DNA from: Bradyrhizobium australiense
GTDB taxonomy: Bacteria; Pseudomonadota; Alphaproteobacteria; Rhizobiales; Xanthobacteraceae
DNA: 64,000 bases
Assembly: GCF_013114825.1 (NCBI RefSeq)
Contig: NZ_JAAVLX010000009.1
Coordinates: 273,457-337,456, forward strand
Reading direction: 5' to 3'
The translations under genes and the position numbers were made by a program. The notes beneath the pieces are model-generated. The model did not search any database. It had not been told where the DNA came from and saw only the letters and a list, made by a program, of their open reading frames with translations. This document shows, in pieces, positions 34,109 through 42,508 of this stretch. Numbering within the stretch: position 1 is the first letter of the stretch; every line of letters begins with the position of its first letter.

Positions 34109-36400
34109 CTACTCCTCCGCCTGAAGATCTACCTCTGCCGGCGTGGCATCGACGGCGCGCGGTGGCACGACGCGCGGCGCAAGCACGGGGGCGTCGGTCT
34201 CGCTCTCGTCACCCGTGGCCGGCGACCACGGGCGGTCGATCCCCCTCGGCTTCGCCGCTTCGACGATAAATCCCTCGCGGCTACGGCGCAACGCCATCGC
34301 GCCCTGCCGCCGCAGCCGTTCAGCATCGACGATCGAAGCCACGCAGGCCGCGGGCGCCTGCCGCAGCGTCACAATCAGCGCTGCGCGCTCGCAATCGTCC
34401 GAAAACGCCTCGGGCCTGAACGCCTGCGCGATCAAGCCGCCGGCGGATTGCATCACGCAGCCAAGTTCGTCGCAAGAAACTCCTGACGTGAGCGACGCGT
34501 CAGCCGCGGTGCGCGCGTCCGCATCCGCCGCCAGCCACTCCTTCAGCAGGAAAACGTCCCGAGACCTCTTGGCCGCGTGCATCAGATGCAGCCGGCCATC
34601 CTGGCCGCGGACCCCGACATTGCGCCCGTCGGCGGAAATCAGGATGTCAGGCTGCGGCACCCGCGCCGCCCACAGCGCCGCTGATAGCACCAGCGCCGCG
34701 CCCGACCAGCGCAGCGGCGTGCGCAGCAGGCCGAGCAGGATGATGCCAAGGCTCGCCGCGATCAGCGGTCCGATGCCGAATGCCGGCACCCGCCCGACCG
34801 CGCCGGGCAAAGCCGCGACCCATTGCGTGACAGCGATCATCCAGTCGATGCCGACGCCCATGATCGCCCAGAACAGGCGGTCGAAGCCGAACGGCATGGC
34901 GACGAGGCCGAGGAGGCCCGCCGGCATCACGATCGCCGAAACAACCGGCATCGCCGCGAGATTGGCCAGCACGCCGTAAGGCGTGACCCGGTGGAAGTGA
35001 AAGGCCGCGTAAGGCGTGGTCGCGAGCCCCGCGACCAATGAGGCCAGCAACAGCATCGTCAGCTCGCGGCCGCCCCACAGCGCGGCACGCGCGGTCGCGG
35101 TGTGATCTGCGGTCGCGAACAGACGGGGCATGCCGATCTGCACCAGCGCGACGAGACCCAGCGTGGCGGCAAACGACATCTGAAAACTCGGATGCACCAG
35201 CGCTTCCGGCGCGACCGTCAGCACGATCAGGGCGGCGACCGCGAGCGTGCGAAACGTAATCGCGCGGCGATCGACCATGACGGCGATCAGCACCACGGCC
35301 GTCATGAAGAACGATCTTTGCGTCGCGACCTCGGCGCCGGACAGCAACAGATAGAACGCGGCGGCAACGAGGGCTGCCGCCGCCGACCACTTCTTGATGG
35401 GCTGGCCGACCGTGAACACGGGAAACAGCGCCAGTAGTGCCCGCACCGCGAAGAACACGACGCCGGCGACAACAGCCATGTGATAGCCGGAGATCGACAG
35501 CACGTGCCCCAAGCCGGAGATGAACATCGCGTCGTTGACCGGCGGCGAGATCGCATCGCGCCGACCGGTCAATAGCGCGGTGGCAATGGCGCGCTTATCG
35601 CCCTCCAGCGTTGTCCTGATCCGCGCATCGATCGTGTCGCGCAGGCCCTGCATCACGGCCGAATAGCGCAGGCGGAGCCCGCCGCCTTCCGGCGGCTCGG
35701 TGGTCTTGATCGCGCCCATCACGAAGCCGGAGGCGCCGATGCCGGCGAAAAACATGTCGCGGCTGAAATCGTAGCTGCCCGGCCGCACCGGCGAAAGCGG
35801 CGGCAACAGCCGCGCCTTCAACTCGACGAAGCTGCCGACCGGCGGCGCCGTGCCCTTCTTTACCGAGAGCCGTACGCGCTCCAGCTTCGTCGTTCCGCGC
35901 GCGCTTTCCATGGTGGCCACGCGAAGGACAAAACGGTCGGTGCGCTCGCGAATGTCGCGGGTCTCGACAAAGCCGGTCAGCGATACCGAGAACATCGGCC
36001 GCGCCAACACGCCATGCGCGATCCGCGCCGTCTTCCACGTCGCTATCGCAAAGCCTGCCGCAACGGCTGCGATCATCACCGCGGCGGGAAAGAACTTTTG
36101 CCGCCGCAACAGAACCGCCACCGCGCACAGCGCGATCGCCACAATGGCAGCCGCCGACAGCACCGGCTCATGATCGGCAGCGAAGTAAAAGGCAATGCCG
36201 GTGCCGAACGCCACCGGCACCCACGGCAGCAAGCGGCCGGCACCAGCTTCCGCGCGCGCCCATGCGCGCAGGGTCTCGATCAGCGGCGGCCAAAACGCGG
36301 GACGTGATGGCAGAATGCCGCCGACCGGCGCCGCAGCGCCCGGCGGCCAAGTCCCGGCATAGCCCCGCTTTCGACCCGACGTGTCGCCCTGCTCCGTCAC
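34109..36400 (-). CDS. comEC: ComEC/Rec2-family DNA uptake membrane protein
   Basis: 763 residues. N-terminal pair of helices, an OB-like external domain ('VETRDIRERTDRFVLRVATME' in pieces), then the competence domain with 'RDAISPPVNDAMFISGLGHVLSISGYHMAVVAGV' (in pieces) and about eight helices. The C-terminal domain lacks the HxHxDH metal motif of full ComEC lactamase domains, as is usual for rhizobial members as I recall. In competent bacteria it forms the inner membrane DNA channel; its role here is an inference. Located next to lexA, as in relatives. Confidence 0.9.
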   Translation of the reverse strand: MTEQGDTSGRKRGYAGTWPPGAAAPVGGILPSRPAFWPPLIETLRAWARAEAGAGRLLPWVPVAFGTGIAFYFAADHEPVLSAAAIVAIALCAVAVLLRRQKFFPAAVMIAAVAAGFAIATWKTARIAHGVLARPMFSVSLTGFVETRDIRERTDRFVLRVATMESARGTTKLERVRLSVKKGTAPPVGSFVELKARLLPPLSPVRPGSYDFSRDMFFAGIGASGFVMGAIKTTEPPEGGGLRLRYSAVMQGLRDTIDARIRTTLEGDKRAIATALLTGRRDAISPPVNDAMFISGLGHVLSISGYHMAVVAGVVFFAVRALLALFPVFTVGQPIKKWSAAAALVAAAFYLLLSGAEVATQRSFFMTAVVLIAVMVDRRAITFRTLAVAALIVLTVAPEALVHPSFQMSFAATLGLVALVQIGMPRLFATADHTATARAALWGGRELTMLLLASLVAGLATTPYAAFHFHRVTPYGVLANLAAMPVVSAIVMPAGLLGLVAMPFGFDRLFWAIMGVGIDWMIAVTQWVAALPGAVGRVPAFGIGPLIAASLGIILLGLLRTPLRWSGAALVLSAALWAARVPQPDILISADGRNVGVRGQDGRLHLMHAAKRSRDVFLLKEWLAADADARTAADASLTSGVSCDELGCVMQSAGGLIAQAFRPEAFSDDCERAALIVTLRQAPAACVASIVDAERLRRQGAMALRRSREGFIVEAAKPRGIDRPWSPATGDESETDAPVLAPRVVPPRAVDATPAEVDLQAEE

Positions 36401-36521
36401 TGAGCCTACACCTTACGCTCTCGTGGATGGCACAAGACTACCGGACGCTGTATTGAGGCCGCTAGCGGAACGAATGCAGAAACCTGAAGAAATGCACGAT
36501 GGCCCGCGCTACAATCACGTC

Positions 36522-36770
36522 ATGAGACTTGCGGCCTGCCTCTTATTTGCTTTGGCGACGTCAGCATCCGCTGCCGCAGCGGCTGAACAATGCCGCTTCA
36601 TCGAAGCGAGAGCAGAGCGCGAGGCGTGCTATCAGCGCCAGGATGTTGCGCGGGCTGCCCGGCAACAGGCTAATGAGGCCCGGCAGGCACAGCAAAAGCC
36701 GTATGAGCCGATGGCCCAGGAGGATGCTCAGCTCGCCAAATCCCTGCGCAGCATTTGCCGGGGCTGCTAG
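36522..36770 (+). CDS. Small secreted Gln/Ala-rich protein
   Basis: 82 residues from ATG 36522. Signal peptide at 1-20 (MRLAACLLFALATSASAAAA). The mature chain has four Cys (EQCRF, EACYQ, ICRGC) and a charged helical centre. Translation from further upstream ATGs would bury the signal peptide. Promoter must lie in the gap shared with comEC. No family recognised. Confidence 0.6.
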   Translation: MRLAACLLFALATSASAAAAAEQCRFIEARAEREACYQRQDVARAARQQANEARQAQQKPYEPMAQEDAQLAKSLRSICRGC

Positions 36771-36872
36771 GCCGATCCTGGAGGACGCCGTGGACGCGAA
36801 AGGTCGTCACGCTCAAGCCAACGCCCATCGCGGCCGACCGCTACCCCCGACGGGCGGCTAACTCTCTCGTCC

Positions 36873-37229
36873 TCAGCCGGCGCCCCAGCGGTCGTGCCAC
36901 CAGGTGCTGAAATCACGATCCGTCATCAGTTCCCAGGCAGCAAACAGGATCACCAATAGGCCCGACAATACGCTGTTCACCGTAGCTGCGCCCACCTCAT
37001 AACCGACCGTCCACGGTGCTACCACGAGCGCCAGACCCAGAAGCATCTCTCCCCATTCCTCCAAGTAAGAAGGAACGACAAATGCCTCGACGGCAAACAG
37101 GATGATGCCGAACCCGAGTGCGATAGTTAGCGCGACGGCTGCCCCGGCCATGCCGAGGACGAACGGCGAAACGACCAGCCACGCACCCACCATCAGGCTG
37201 ACAACGTCCTGCCAGTGTTGAATGCGCAT
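36873..37229 (-). CDS. SPW-repeat membrane protein
   Basis: 118 residues from ATG 37229, with four membrane helices forming two repeats. Each repeat has the SPW-type turn: 'WLVVSPFVLGM' and 'LVVAPWTVGY'. The SPW family is small and of unknown function, in the inner membrane. The chain ends 'DRDFSTWWHDRWGAG'. It faces the small secreted gene tail to tail. Confidence 0.8.
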   Translation of the reverse strand: MRIQHWQDVVSLMVGAWLVVSPFVLGMAGAAVALTIALGFGIILFAVEAFVVPSYLEEWGEMLLGLALVVAPWTVGYEVGAATVNSVLSGLLVILFAAWELMTDRDFSTWWHDRWGAG

Positions 37230-37491
37230 GATGCTCACCTCCCTCTTCCATGGATATGGTGGTGCGGCACTCAAAGCGCAGCCGTCCGGCCTGCGTGTGT
37301 TGCCGCTGCTCTTCCCCCGGAGCCACCATCCAATCCCGGCAGCTCACCGGCAGGACGCGCTCTTAAAAGCGCTCTTGCAAGTGCGCCGCAGCAGGATGCA
37401 CACTGTAAGCGCAGGATCAGGTGTCAACGTCTACGGCTCTCAGCTCGACTGGAATTCACGGTCGCGCTCAGAACGAGAGGAGCATGACGCC

Positions 37492-37674
37492 ATGCGAGAA
37501 ACCGAAATCCACGACTATGCGCGGCAGTTGCTGGAAGCACATGGCGCCAAGGCCATTGCGGAAGCCGCCCAGAACGCCATCGAACTCGAGGCAAAAGGCG
37601 AGGTCGAACTGGCCAGAACCTGGCGCCATATCGAGGACGCGATGAAGATGATGCGCGGGCCCCACCAAAGCTGA
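37492..37674 (+). CDS. Small helical hypothetical protein
   Basis: 60 residues after a GAGAGGAG ribosome site. Predicted almost fully helical: 'YARQLLEAHGAKAIAEAAQNAIELEAKGEVELARTWRHIEDAMK' (in pieces). The pattern with 'ARQLLEAHG' and 'W..I..A' is shared by small uncharacterised rhizobial proteins. It lies 113 bp ahead of the glutamine synthetase. Confidence 0.62.
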   Translation: MRETEIHDYARQLLEAHGAKAIAEAAQNAIELEAKGEVELARTWRHIEDAMKMMRGPHQS

Positions 37675-37787
37675 GGTTGCTAGCACGGTAACGCAGAACG
37701 TGCGCCAGGACCCGTCGCAGGCCGCTTCGCCGCGGCTGAAGGGCGCATGACGTCCAAGATGCGGCCCTCCATTCCAGGAGTGAAGCC

Positions 37788-39218
37788 ATGTTTCCGAAGT
37801 GTGCGACAGCCGAAGATCTCGTGAAGGCGATCAAAGACGAGAAGGTGCAGATGATCGATCTGCGCTTCACCGACTTGCCCGGGGTGTGGCAGCATTTTTC
37901 CGTCCCGCCGAGTGCAGCGACTATCGATGCTCTCAGCGAAGGCATTGGATTCGACGGCTCATCCATCCGCGGCTTTCAGGAAATCCAGGAAAGCGACATG
38001 CTGGTCGTGCCGGACCCGGCCACGGCGTTCCTTGACCCGTATTCCCCTACGTCGACCCTGGTCCTGATCTGCAACATCAGGGACCCTGTGACCGGTCAAC
38101 CCTATAGCCGTGACGCCCGTTACATCGCCCAGAAGGCCGAAACCAACTTGAGGGGCACCGGCCTCGCCGATACGAGTTACTTCGGCCCGGAGGCGGAGTT
38201 CTTCGTGTTCAACGACGTGCGCTACGGACAGGGCATCAATTACGCTTTCCATGAAATCGATTCCAGCGAAGGCAGTTGGAATACCGGCAAGGAGGAAGAG
38301 CCGAATCTGGCCCACAAGCCGCGCCCCAAGGAAGGATATTTTCCCGTTCCCCCGACCGATAGCATGCAGGCTCTCCGCACCGAAATGGTGCTGACGATGG
38401 AACAGCTGGGCATCCAGATCGAAGCCCATCACCATGAAGTCGCGACCGGCGGCCAGAACGAGATCGACATGCGCTTCACTACGCTCACCCGCATGGCGGA
38501 CAATCTGATGATCTACAAATACGTGGTGAAGAACACCGCCCGCGAGCACGGCATGACCGCGACGTTCATGCCGAAGCCGCTGTTCGAGGACAACGCCTCG
38601 GGGATGCACGTTCACCAGTCCCTGTGGAAGGGCGAGACCAATCTGTTTTACGACAAGGGCGACTACGCTGAATTGAGCCAGCTCGGCCGCTACTACATCG
38701 GCGGCCTGTTGACCCACGCCTGGGCGTTGTGCGCGCTTTGCGCCCCCACCACGAACTCCTATCGGCGTCTGGTGCCCGGCTATGAGGCTCCGATCAATCT
38801 GGTCTATTCCCAGCGCAATCGCTCAGCCTGCTGCCGGATTCCGATGTATTCGCCGAACCCGCGGGCAAAGCGGGTTGAATTTCGCTCGCCGGATCCCTCC
38901 TGCAATCCCTATCTGGCCTTTGCCGCGATGCTGATGGCCGGTCTCGACGGCATCACCAGCCGGATCGATCCGGGCAGCCCGATCGACAAGAACCTATATG
39001 ACCTGCCGCCGGCCGAAGCGAAGAACGTGAGGTCGACACCAGGGTCGCTGGATCAGGCGCTTGACGCGCTCGAGCGCGATCACGCCTTCCTGCTCCGTGA
39101 CGATGTGTTCACCGGTGACGTGATCGAGACCTGGCTCGACTACAAGCGGAAGAAAGAGGTCGATCCAATCCGGCTGCGCCCTCATCCATATGAGTTCCAT
39201 TTGTATTACGACATCTAG
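37788..39218 (+). CDS. glnA: Type I glutamine synthetase, non-rhizobial-looking subtype
   Basis: 476 residues. Makes glutamine from glutamate, ammonia and ATP. Metal and substrate motifs are present: 'FDGSSIRGF', 'GPEAEFFVF', 'HHHEVATGGQNEIDMRF', 'TFMPKPLFEDNASGMHVHQS' (in pieces), 'TNSYRRLVPGYEAP', 'RNRSACCRIP', 'VEFRSPDPSCNPYLAFAAML'. The adenylylation Tyr is at 404 (KNLYDLPP). Its wording, especially 'DLPGVWQHFSVP', 'SSIRGFQ' and 'RPHPYEFHLYYDI', recalls actinobacterial GlnA1 more than rhizobial GlnA, and no glnB adjoins. I infer a second, probably transferred, GS. It heads the GS/FBP/PFK trio. Confidence 0.93.
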   Translation: MFPKCATAEDLVKAIKDEKVQMIDLRFTDLPGVWQHFSVPPSAATIDALSEGIGFDGSSIRGFQEIQESDMLVVPDPATAFLDPYSPTSTLVLICNIRDPVTGQPYSRDARYIAQKAETNLRGTGLADTSYFGPEAEFFVFNDVRYGQGINYAFHEIDSSEGSWNTGKEEEPNLAHKPRPKEGYFPVPPTDSMQALRTEMVLTMEQLGIQIEAHHHEVATGGQNEIDMRFTTLTRMADNLMIYKYVVKNTAREHGMTATFMPKPLFEDNASGMHVHQSLWKGETNLFYDKGDYAELSQLGRYYIGGLLTHAWALCALCAPTTNSYRRLVPGYEAPINLVYSQRNRSACCRIPMYSPNPRAKRVEFRSPDPSCNPYLAFAAMLMAGLDGITSRIDPGSPIDKNLYDLPPAEAKNVRSTPGSLDQALDALERDHAFLLRDDVFTGDVIETWLDYKRKKEVDPIRLRPHPYEFHLYYDI

Positions 39219-39458
39219 GGCGCGAACTTATCCGCAGGCATGGGGCGGATTTCGGCTTCAGTGGGGCAGGAAAGGCGCCAAAAAATGGACTCGTGCCGCC
39301 CATTGGTACCCGCTCAGCTCGGCGGCGGAGCCGAGGCGCCGTGACTGCGGGTGGAACCTATCGCAACATGACACGTTCTTTTCGCCGATGAGCAGCGCCG
39401 TTGCCCCGGCGCAGCGAGCGCCGAGGCCGAGGCGTTGCGTTGCGCGGGGAGGACGCTC

Positions 39459-40604
39459 ATGAGACTCACTCTGTCCGTCATCAAAGCTGACATTGGCTCC
39501 ATCGGCGGGCATACGAAGCCATCTACACGCATGATGGCGGCTGTCGAGGGCGAGGTCGCGAAGGCGATCTGCGATGGTCTGCTGATCGACGGTTTCGTCT
39601 GCCACACCGGCGACGATATTGCGATCATCATGACGCACACACGGGGCGAAGGGAGCTCCGAAGTGCATCAACTTGCTTGGAAGGCATTCCTCGCGGCCAC
39701 TTCGGTAGCGAAAACCTCCGGGCTTTATGGCGCGGGCCAGGATCTTCTCGTCGACGCACCGTCCGGAAACGTCCGCGGCGCCGGACCGGGAGTCGCCGAG
39801 CTCAGCTTCGACCACAGCCTCTCGGGCACGAGACCTGCCGAATCGTTCATGGTATTCGCCGCCGACAAATGCGGCCCCGGCGCCTACAACCTGCCGCTCT
39901 ACCTCGCCTTTGCCGATCCCATGTATTGCGCCGGCCTGATGCTGCCCCCGATGATCAAGGGATTCCGTTTCCATGTCATCGACATGGACAACACGGACGG
40001 CGACAGCGTGATCGAACTCGACGCGCCCGCGGAGGGCTACCACATCGCCGCGCTGCTCCGGGACAACGAGCGCTTTGGCATAGATCGCATCATTTCGCGG
40101 ACCCATGGCGAGGTCGCCGTCGCCGTTTCGGCGCAGCGTCTTCACGCGATCGCAGGCAAGTACACCGGCAAGGACGATCCGGTCGCGATCGTCAGGAACC
40201 AGGGGATTTTCCCGGCGCCGGAAGAGATCATCTCGCCGTTCGCCAAGGCGCACTTCGTGGGCGGCGATGCACGCGGCTCGCACGTGATGCCGCTGATGCC
40301 CGTGCCGATCAACACACCGGTGACCGGTATGTACTGCCTGCCGATCGTTTCCTGCGCCGGCTTTTCGATCGACAAGGACGGCCGCTTCTCGGAGTCCTAT
40401 ACCGATTTCTTCGACAACCCGGCGTGGGACGAGGTCCGTCGCCGCGCCCAGAGCAAAGCTATCGAGATGCGCAGCCAAGGCTGGTCTGGTGCAGCGATGC
40501 TGCCCTATTCCGAGTTGGAGTATGGCGGCTTCCGCGACACCGTGTCCGCGCTGTTGAAGCGCTTCCAGTTGCGCGAGGAGCGCAAGCCGGAAGCGGCCGA
40601 GTAA
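39459..40604 (+). CDS. Bifunctional fructose-1,6-bisphosphate aldolase/phosphatase (archaeal type)
   Basis: 381 residues from ATG 39459 with GGGAGGA ahead. It matches the FBPA/P family (PF01950): 'IKADIGSIGGHTKPS' with metal Asp and His, 'GDDIAIIMTH' with the metal Asp pair, 'ADKCGPGAYNLPLYLAFADPM' (in pieces), and 'GKDDPVAIVRNQG'. These enzymes make fructose 6-phosphate directly from triose phosphates, a one-way gluconeogenic step, mostly in Archaea and deep bacteria. It sits 240 bp after glnA and 112 bp before the phosphofructokinase. Its presence in this lineage is unusual to my knowledge. Confidence 0.9.
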   Translation: MRLTLSVIKADIGSIGGHTKPSTRMMAAVEGEVAKAICDGLLIDGFVCHTGDDIAIIMTHTRGEGSSEVHQLAWKAFLAATSVAKTSGLYGAGQDLLVDAPSGNVRGAGPGVAELSFDHSLSGTRPAESFMVFAADKCGPGAYNLPLYLAFADPMYCAGLMLPPMIKGFRFHVIDMDNTDGDSVIELDAPAEGYHIAALLRDNERFGIDRIISRTHGEVAVAVSAQRLHAIAGKYTGKDDPVAIVRNQGIFPAPEEIISPFAKAHFVGGDARGSHVMPLMPVPINTPVTGMYCLPIVSCAGFSIDKDGRFSESYTDFFDNPAWDEVRRRAQSKAIEMRSQGWSGAAMLPYSELEYGGFRDTVSALLKRFQLREERKPEAAE

Positions 40605-40716
40605 TACGGCGTCACGGTCAGTCTGCCTGGAGACGGGTCACCCCAGTCTGTGCCGCTATTCACAAACCATGACCCACGCAGGTGCTAGTGCGACATGCCA
40701 ATCTTGGGAGGTCGGT

Positions 40717-41904
40717 ATGGCAAGAAAACGCATCGGCATTCTCACGGGCGGCGGCGACGTCCCCGGTCTCAACGCCGTCATCAAGAGCGTGACATATCGC
40801 GGCAGTGAGGACGACATTGAGGTCGTCGGCCTGCGTCGTGGCTGGGAGGCTCTCACGCACCTGAACCTCGAGGCCCCTGCCAGCAAAGCCCATTACATCA
40901 TCCCGCTGAACCGTGCGAACACACGCATCATCGACCGGCGCGGCGGCACCGTGCTGCACTCGAGCCGTACCAATCCGTCCAAGATGAAAAAGCTGCCCGA
41001 TCATCTCGTCGGGAAGGACTTTCCAGTCTCCCCGAGCACCAACAATGGCATCGCAACCAGGACGTGGGACCTCACAGGCCAGGTGCTGGCGAACCTCTCG
41101 GGGCTCGGCATCGAACATCTGATTGCCATCGGCGGCGACGACACGCTCAGTTACGCGGCGAGGCTCAATGAGCTCGGCGTCAGGATCATCGCCATCCCGA
41201 AGACGATGGACAACGACGTCCGAAATACCGAGTACTGCATCGGCTTCTCGACCGCGATCACCCGCGCCAGCGACGCCATCCAGCGGCAACGCACCACGGT
41301 CGGCTCGCACGAGCGAATCGGCATTTTCCGCGTCTTTGGCCGCGATGCCGGATTTACGGCGCTCTTCAGCGCATACGCAACCTCGATACGGTGCGTCATA
41401 CCGGAGTACAGGGTCAATCTCGACAAGCTGATCCACTTGCTCCTCGAGGACAAGCGGACCAACCCGAGCAACTACGCGCTGGTCGTGCTCAGCGAGGGTG
41501 CCGCGTGGGAGGGCTACAAGGTGCAGGAATACGGCGAGCCTGATGCCTACGGTCACCGCAAGAAGGCGAGCGTGGCGGAATCGCTGGCAGATGAAATCAA
41601 GCGGCGCGTCGGCGAGGAGACGATCACCTCCGACCTCACCTACGATCTGCGATCGGGCGATCCGGACTTCATGGACAAGCTCGTGGCCCTGACCTTCGGC
41701 AACATGGCCTACGATGCCATCCTGGAAGGAAAGACCGGCCTCATGTCGGCGCTGGTGGAGGGGCGCTATGAACTGGTCCCCATCCCCGACGCCAAGCTCG
41801 GGCCGCGCAAGCTGGACGTCGCCAGCACGTACAACACGGAGCGCTACCGTCCGATCTACGCCAACAAGCGCGGGCTGCCGATCTTTCTCAACCTCGCGTC
41901 ATAG
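40717..41904 (+). CDS. 6-phosphofructokinase, probably pyrophosphate-dependent
   Basis: 395 residues from ATG 40717 with a GGGAGG ribosome site. PFK fold: 'GILTGGGDVPGLNAVI' at the start. At the phosphoryl-donor site the sequence is GGDD (139-142), where ATP enzymes have GGDG, and 'PKTMDND' (161-167, Lys162), where ATP enzymes have PGTIDND. Asp142 and Lys162 are the established marks of PPi use. That would make the step reversible and cheap in ATP. It lies next to an FBP aldolase/phosphatase, so the pair could drive flux either way. Assay would be needed for donor choice. Confidence 0.88.
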   Translation: MARKRIGILTGGGDVPGLNAVIKSVTYRGSEDDIEVVGLRRGWEALTHLNLEAPASKAHYIIPLNRANTRIIDRRGGTVLHSSRTNPSKMKKLPDHLVGKDFPVSPSTNNGIATRTWDLTGQVLANLSGLGIEHLIAIGGDDTLSYAARLNELGVRIIAIPKTMDNDVRNTEYCIGFSTAITRASDAIQRQRTTVGSHERIGIFRVFGRDAGFTALFSAYATSIRCVIPEYRVNLDKLIHLLLEDKRTNPSNYALVVLSEGAAWEGYKVQEYGEPDAYGHRKKASVAESLADEIKRRVGEETITSDLTYDLRSGDPDFMDKLVALTFGNMAYDAILEGKTGLMSALVEGRYELVPIPDAKLGPRKLDVASTYNTERYRPIYANKRGLPIFLNLAS

Positions 41905-41914
41905 GGTGGCGGGC

Positions 41915-42307
41915 CTACTGCTGGATCAGCGGCGTCTTCGACGAGACGTGATGGCTGACGATCTTCCATTCGCCGTGTTCGCGAACGATCACCCAGGTGA
42001 TTTTCACCACCAGCGGCTCGGCGTCCTGCTCGACGGCAAAGGTCGCGGTGCCCGCGACATTGATCAGGTCGGCCGCGGCCTGCGCCGTCCTGACATCGGT
42101 GAATTGAACGGATGGCGATTGCCAGCGCGGCAGGCCCTCGAAATAGGTCTGCACGCCGTCATTGCCGCGGTAGAAGTTGGGATTCGAGCCGAAGAAGAAC
42201 GCGTTGCGTGAATAGAGCGATGCTAGCGCCTCAGCGTCCAGTTTGCCAAACGCTGCCGCCCATCTTTCCATGATGCCGGAGACGATATCGTCGGTGGCGC
42301 TCTGCAT
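41915..42307 (-). CDS. SnoaL/SgcJ-like NTF2-fold protein
   Basis: 130 residues. 'IVSGIMERWAAAFGKLDAEALASLYSRNAFFFGS' (in pieces) is the opening helix pair of NTF2-like proteins of the SgcJ/EcaC group, and 'VIVREHGEWKIVSHHVS' is their last strands. Such proteins may bind or turn over small molecules; function cannot be assigned. It converges on the PFK gene with 10 bp between stops. Confidence 0.78.
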   Translation of the reverse strand: MQSATDDIVSGIMERWAAAFGKLDAEALASLYSRNAFFFGSNPNFYRGNDGVQTYFEGLPRWQSPSVQFTDVRTAQAAADLINVAGTATFAVEQDAEPLVVKITWVIVREHGEWKIVSHHVSSKTPLIQQ

Positions 42308-42345
42308 CGATGATCCAATTCAAAATCGCAGAAATCGTTAACCCT

Positions 42346-42442
42346 GATGGTGAGGAGCGCGTTTTCGCGCATCTCGAACCATGCAGCCCCGCCGGTGCCA
42401 TTCATCCTTCGAGACGCGCGTTCCGCGCTCCTCAGGACGAGG
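42346..42442. repeat. Interspersed Bradyrhizobium-type palindromic repeat, copy 2
   Basis: On minus this reads CGTCCTGAGGAGCGCGG ... CGTCTCGAAGGATGA ... CATGGTTCGAGATGCGCG ... CGCTCCTCACCATC, matching copy 1 at 19483-19595 in order and content. It lies upstream of the SnoaL-like gene and downstream of glnS. Confidence 0.8.
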
Positions 42443-42508
42443 TCTGACAGATCGCAAATGGGCACGACTGGTCCACGCGTGCAACGTTTGCCGACGAGAA
42501 CTACGGCT

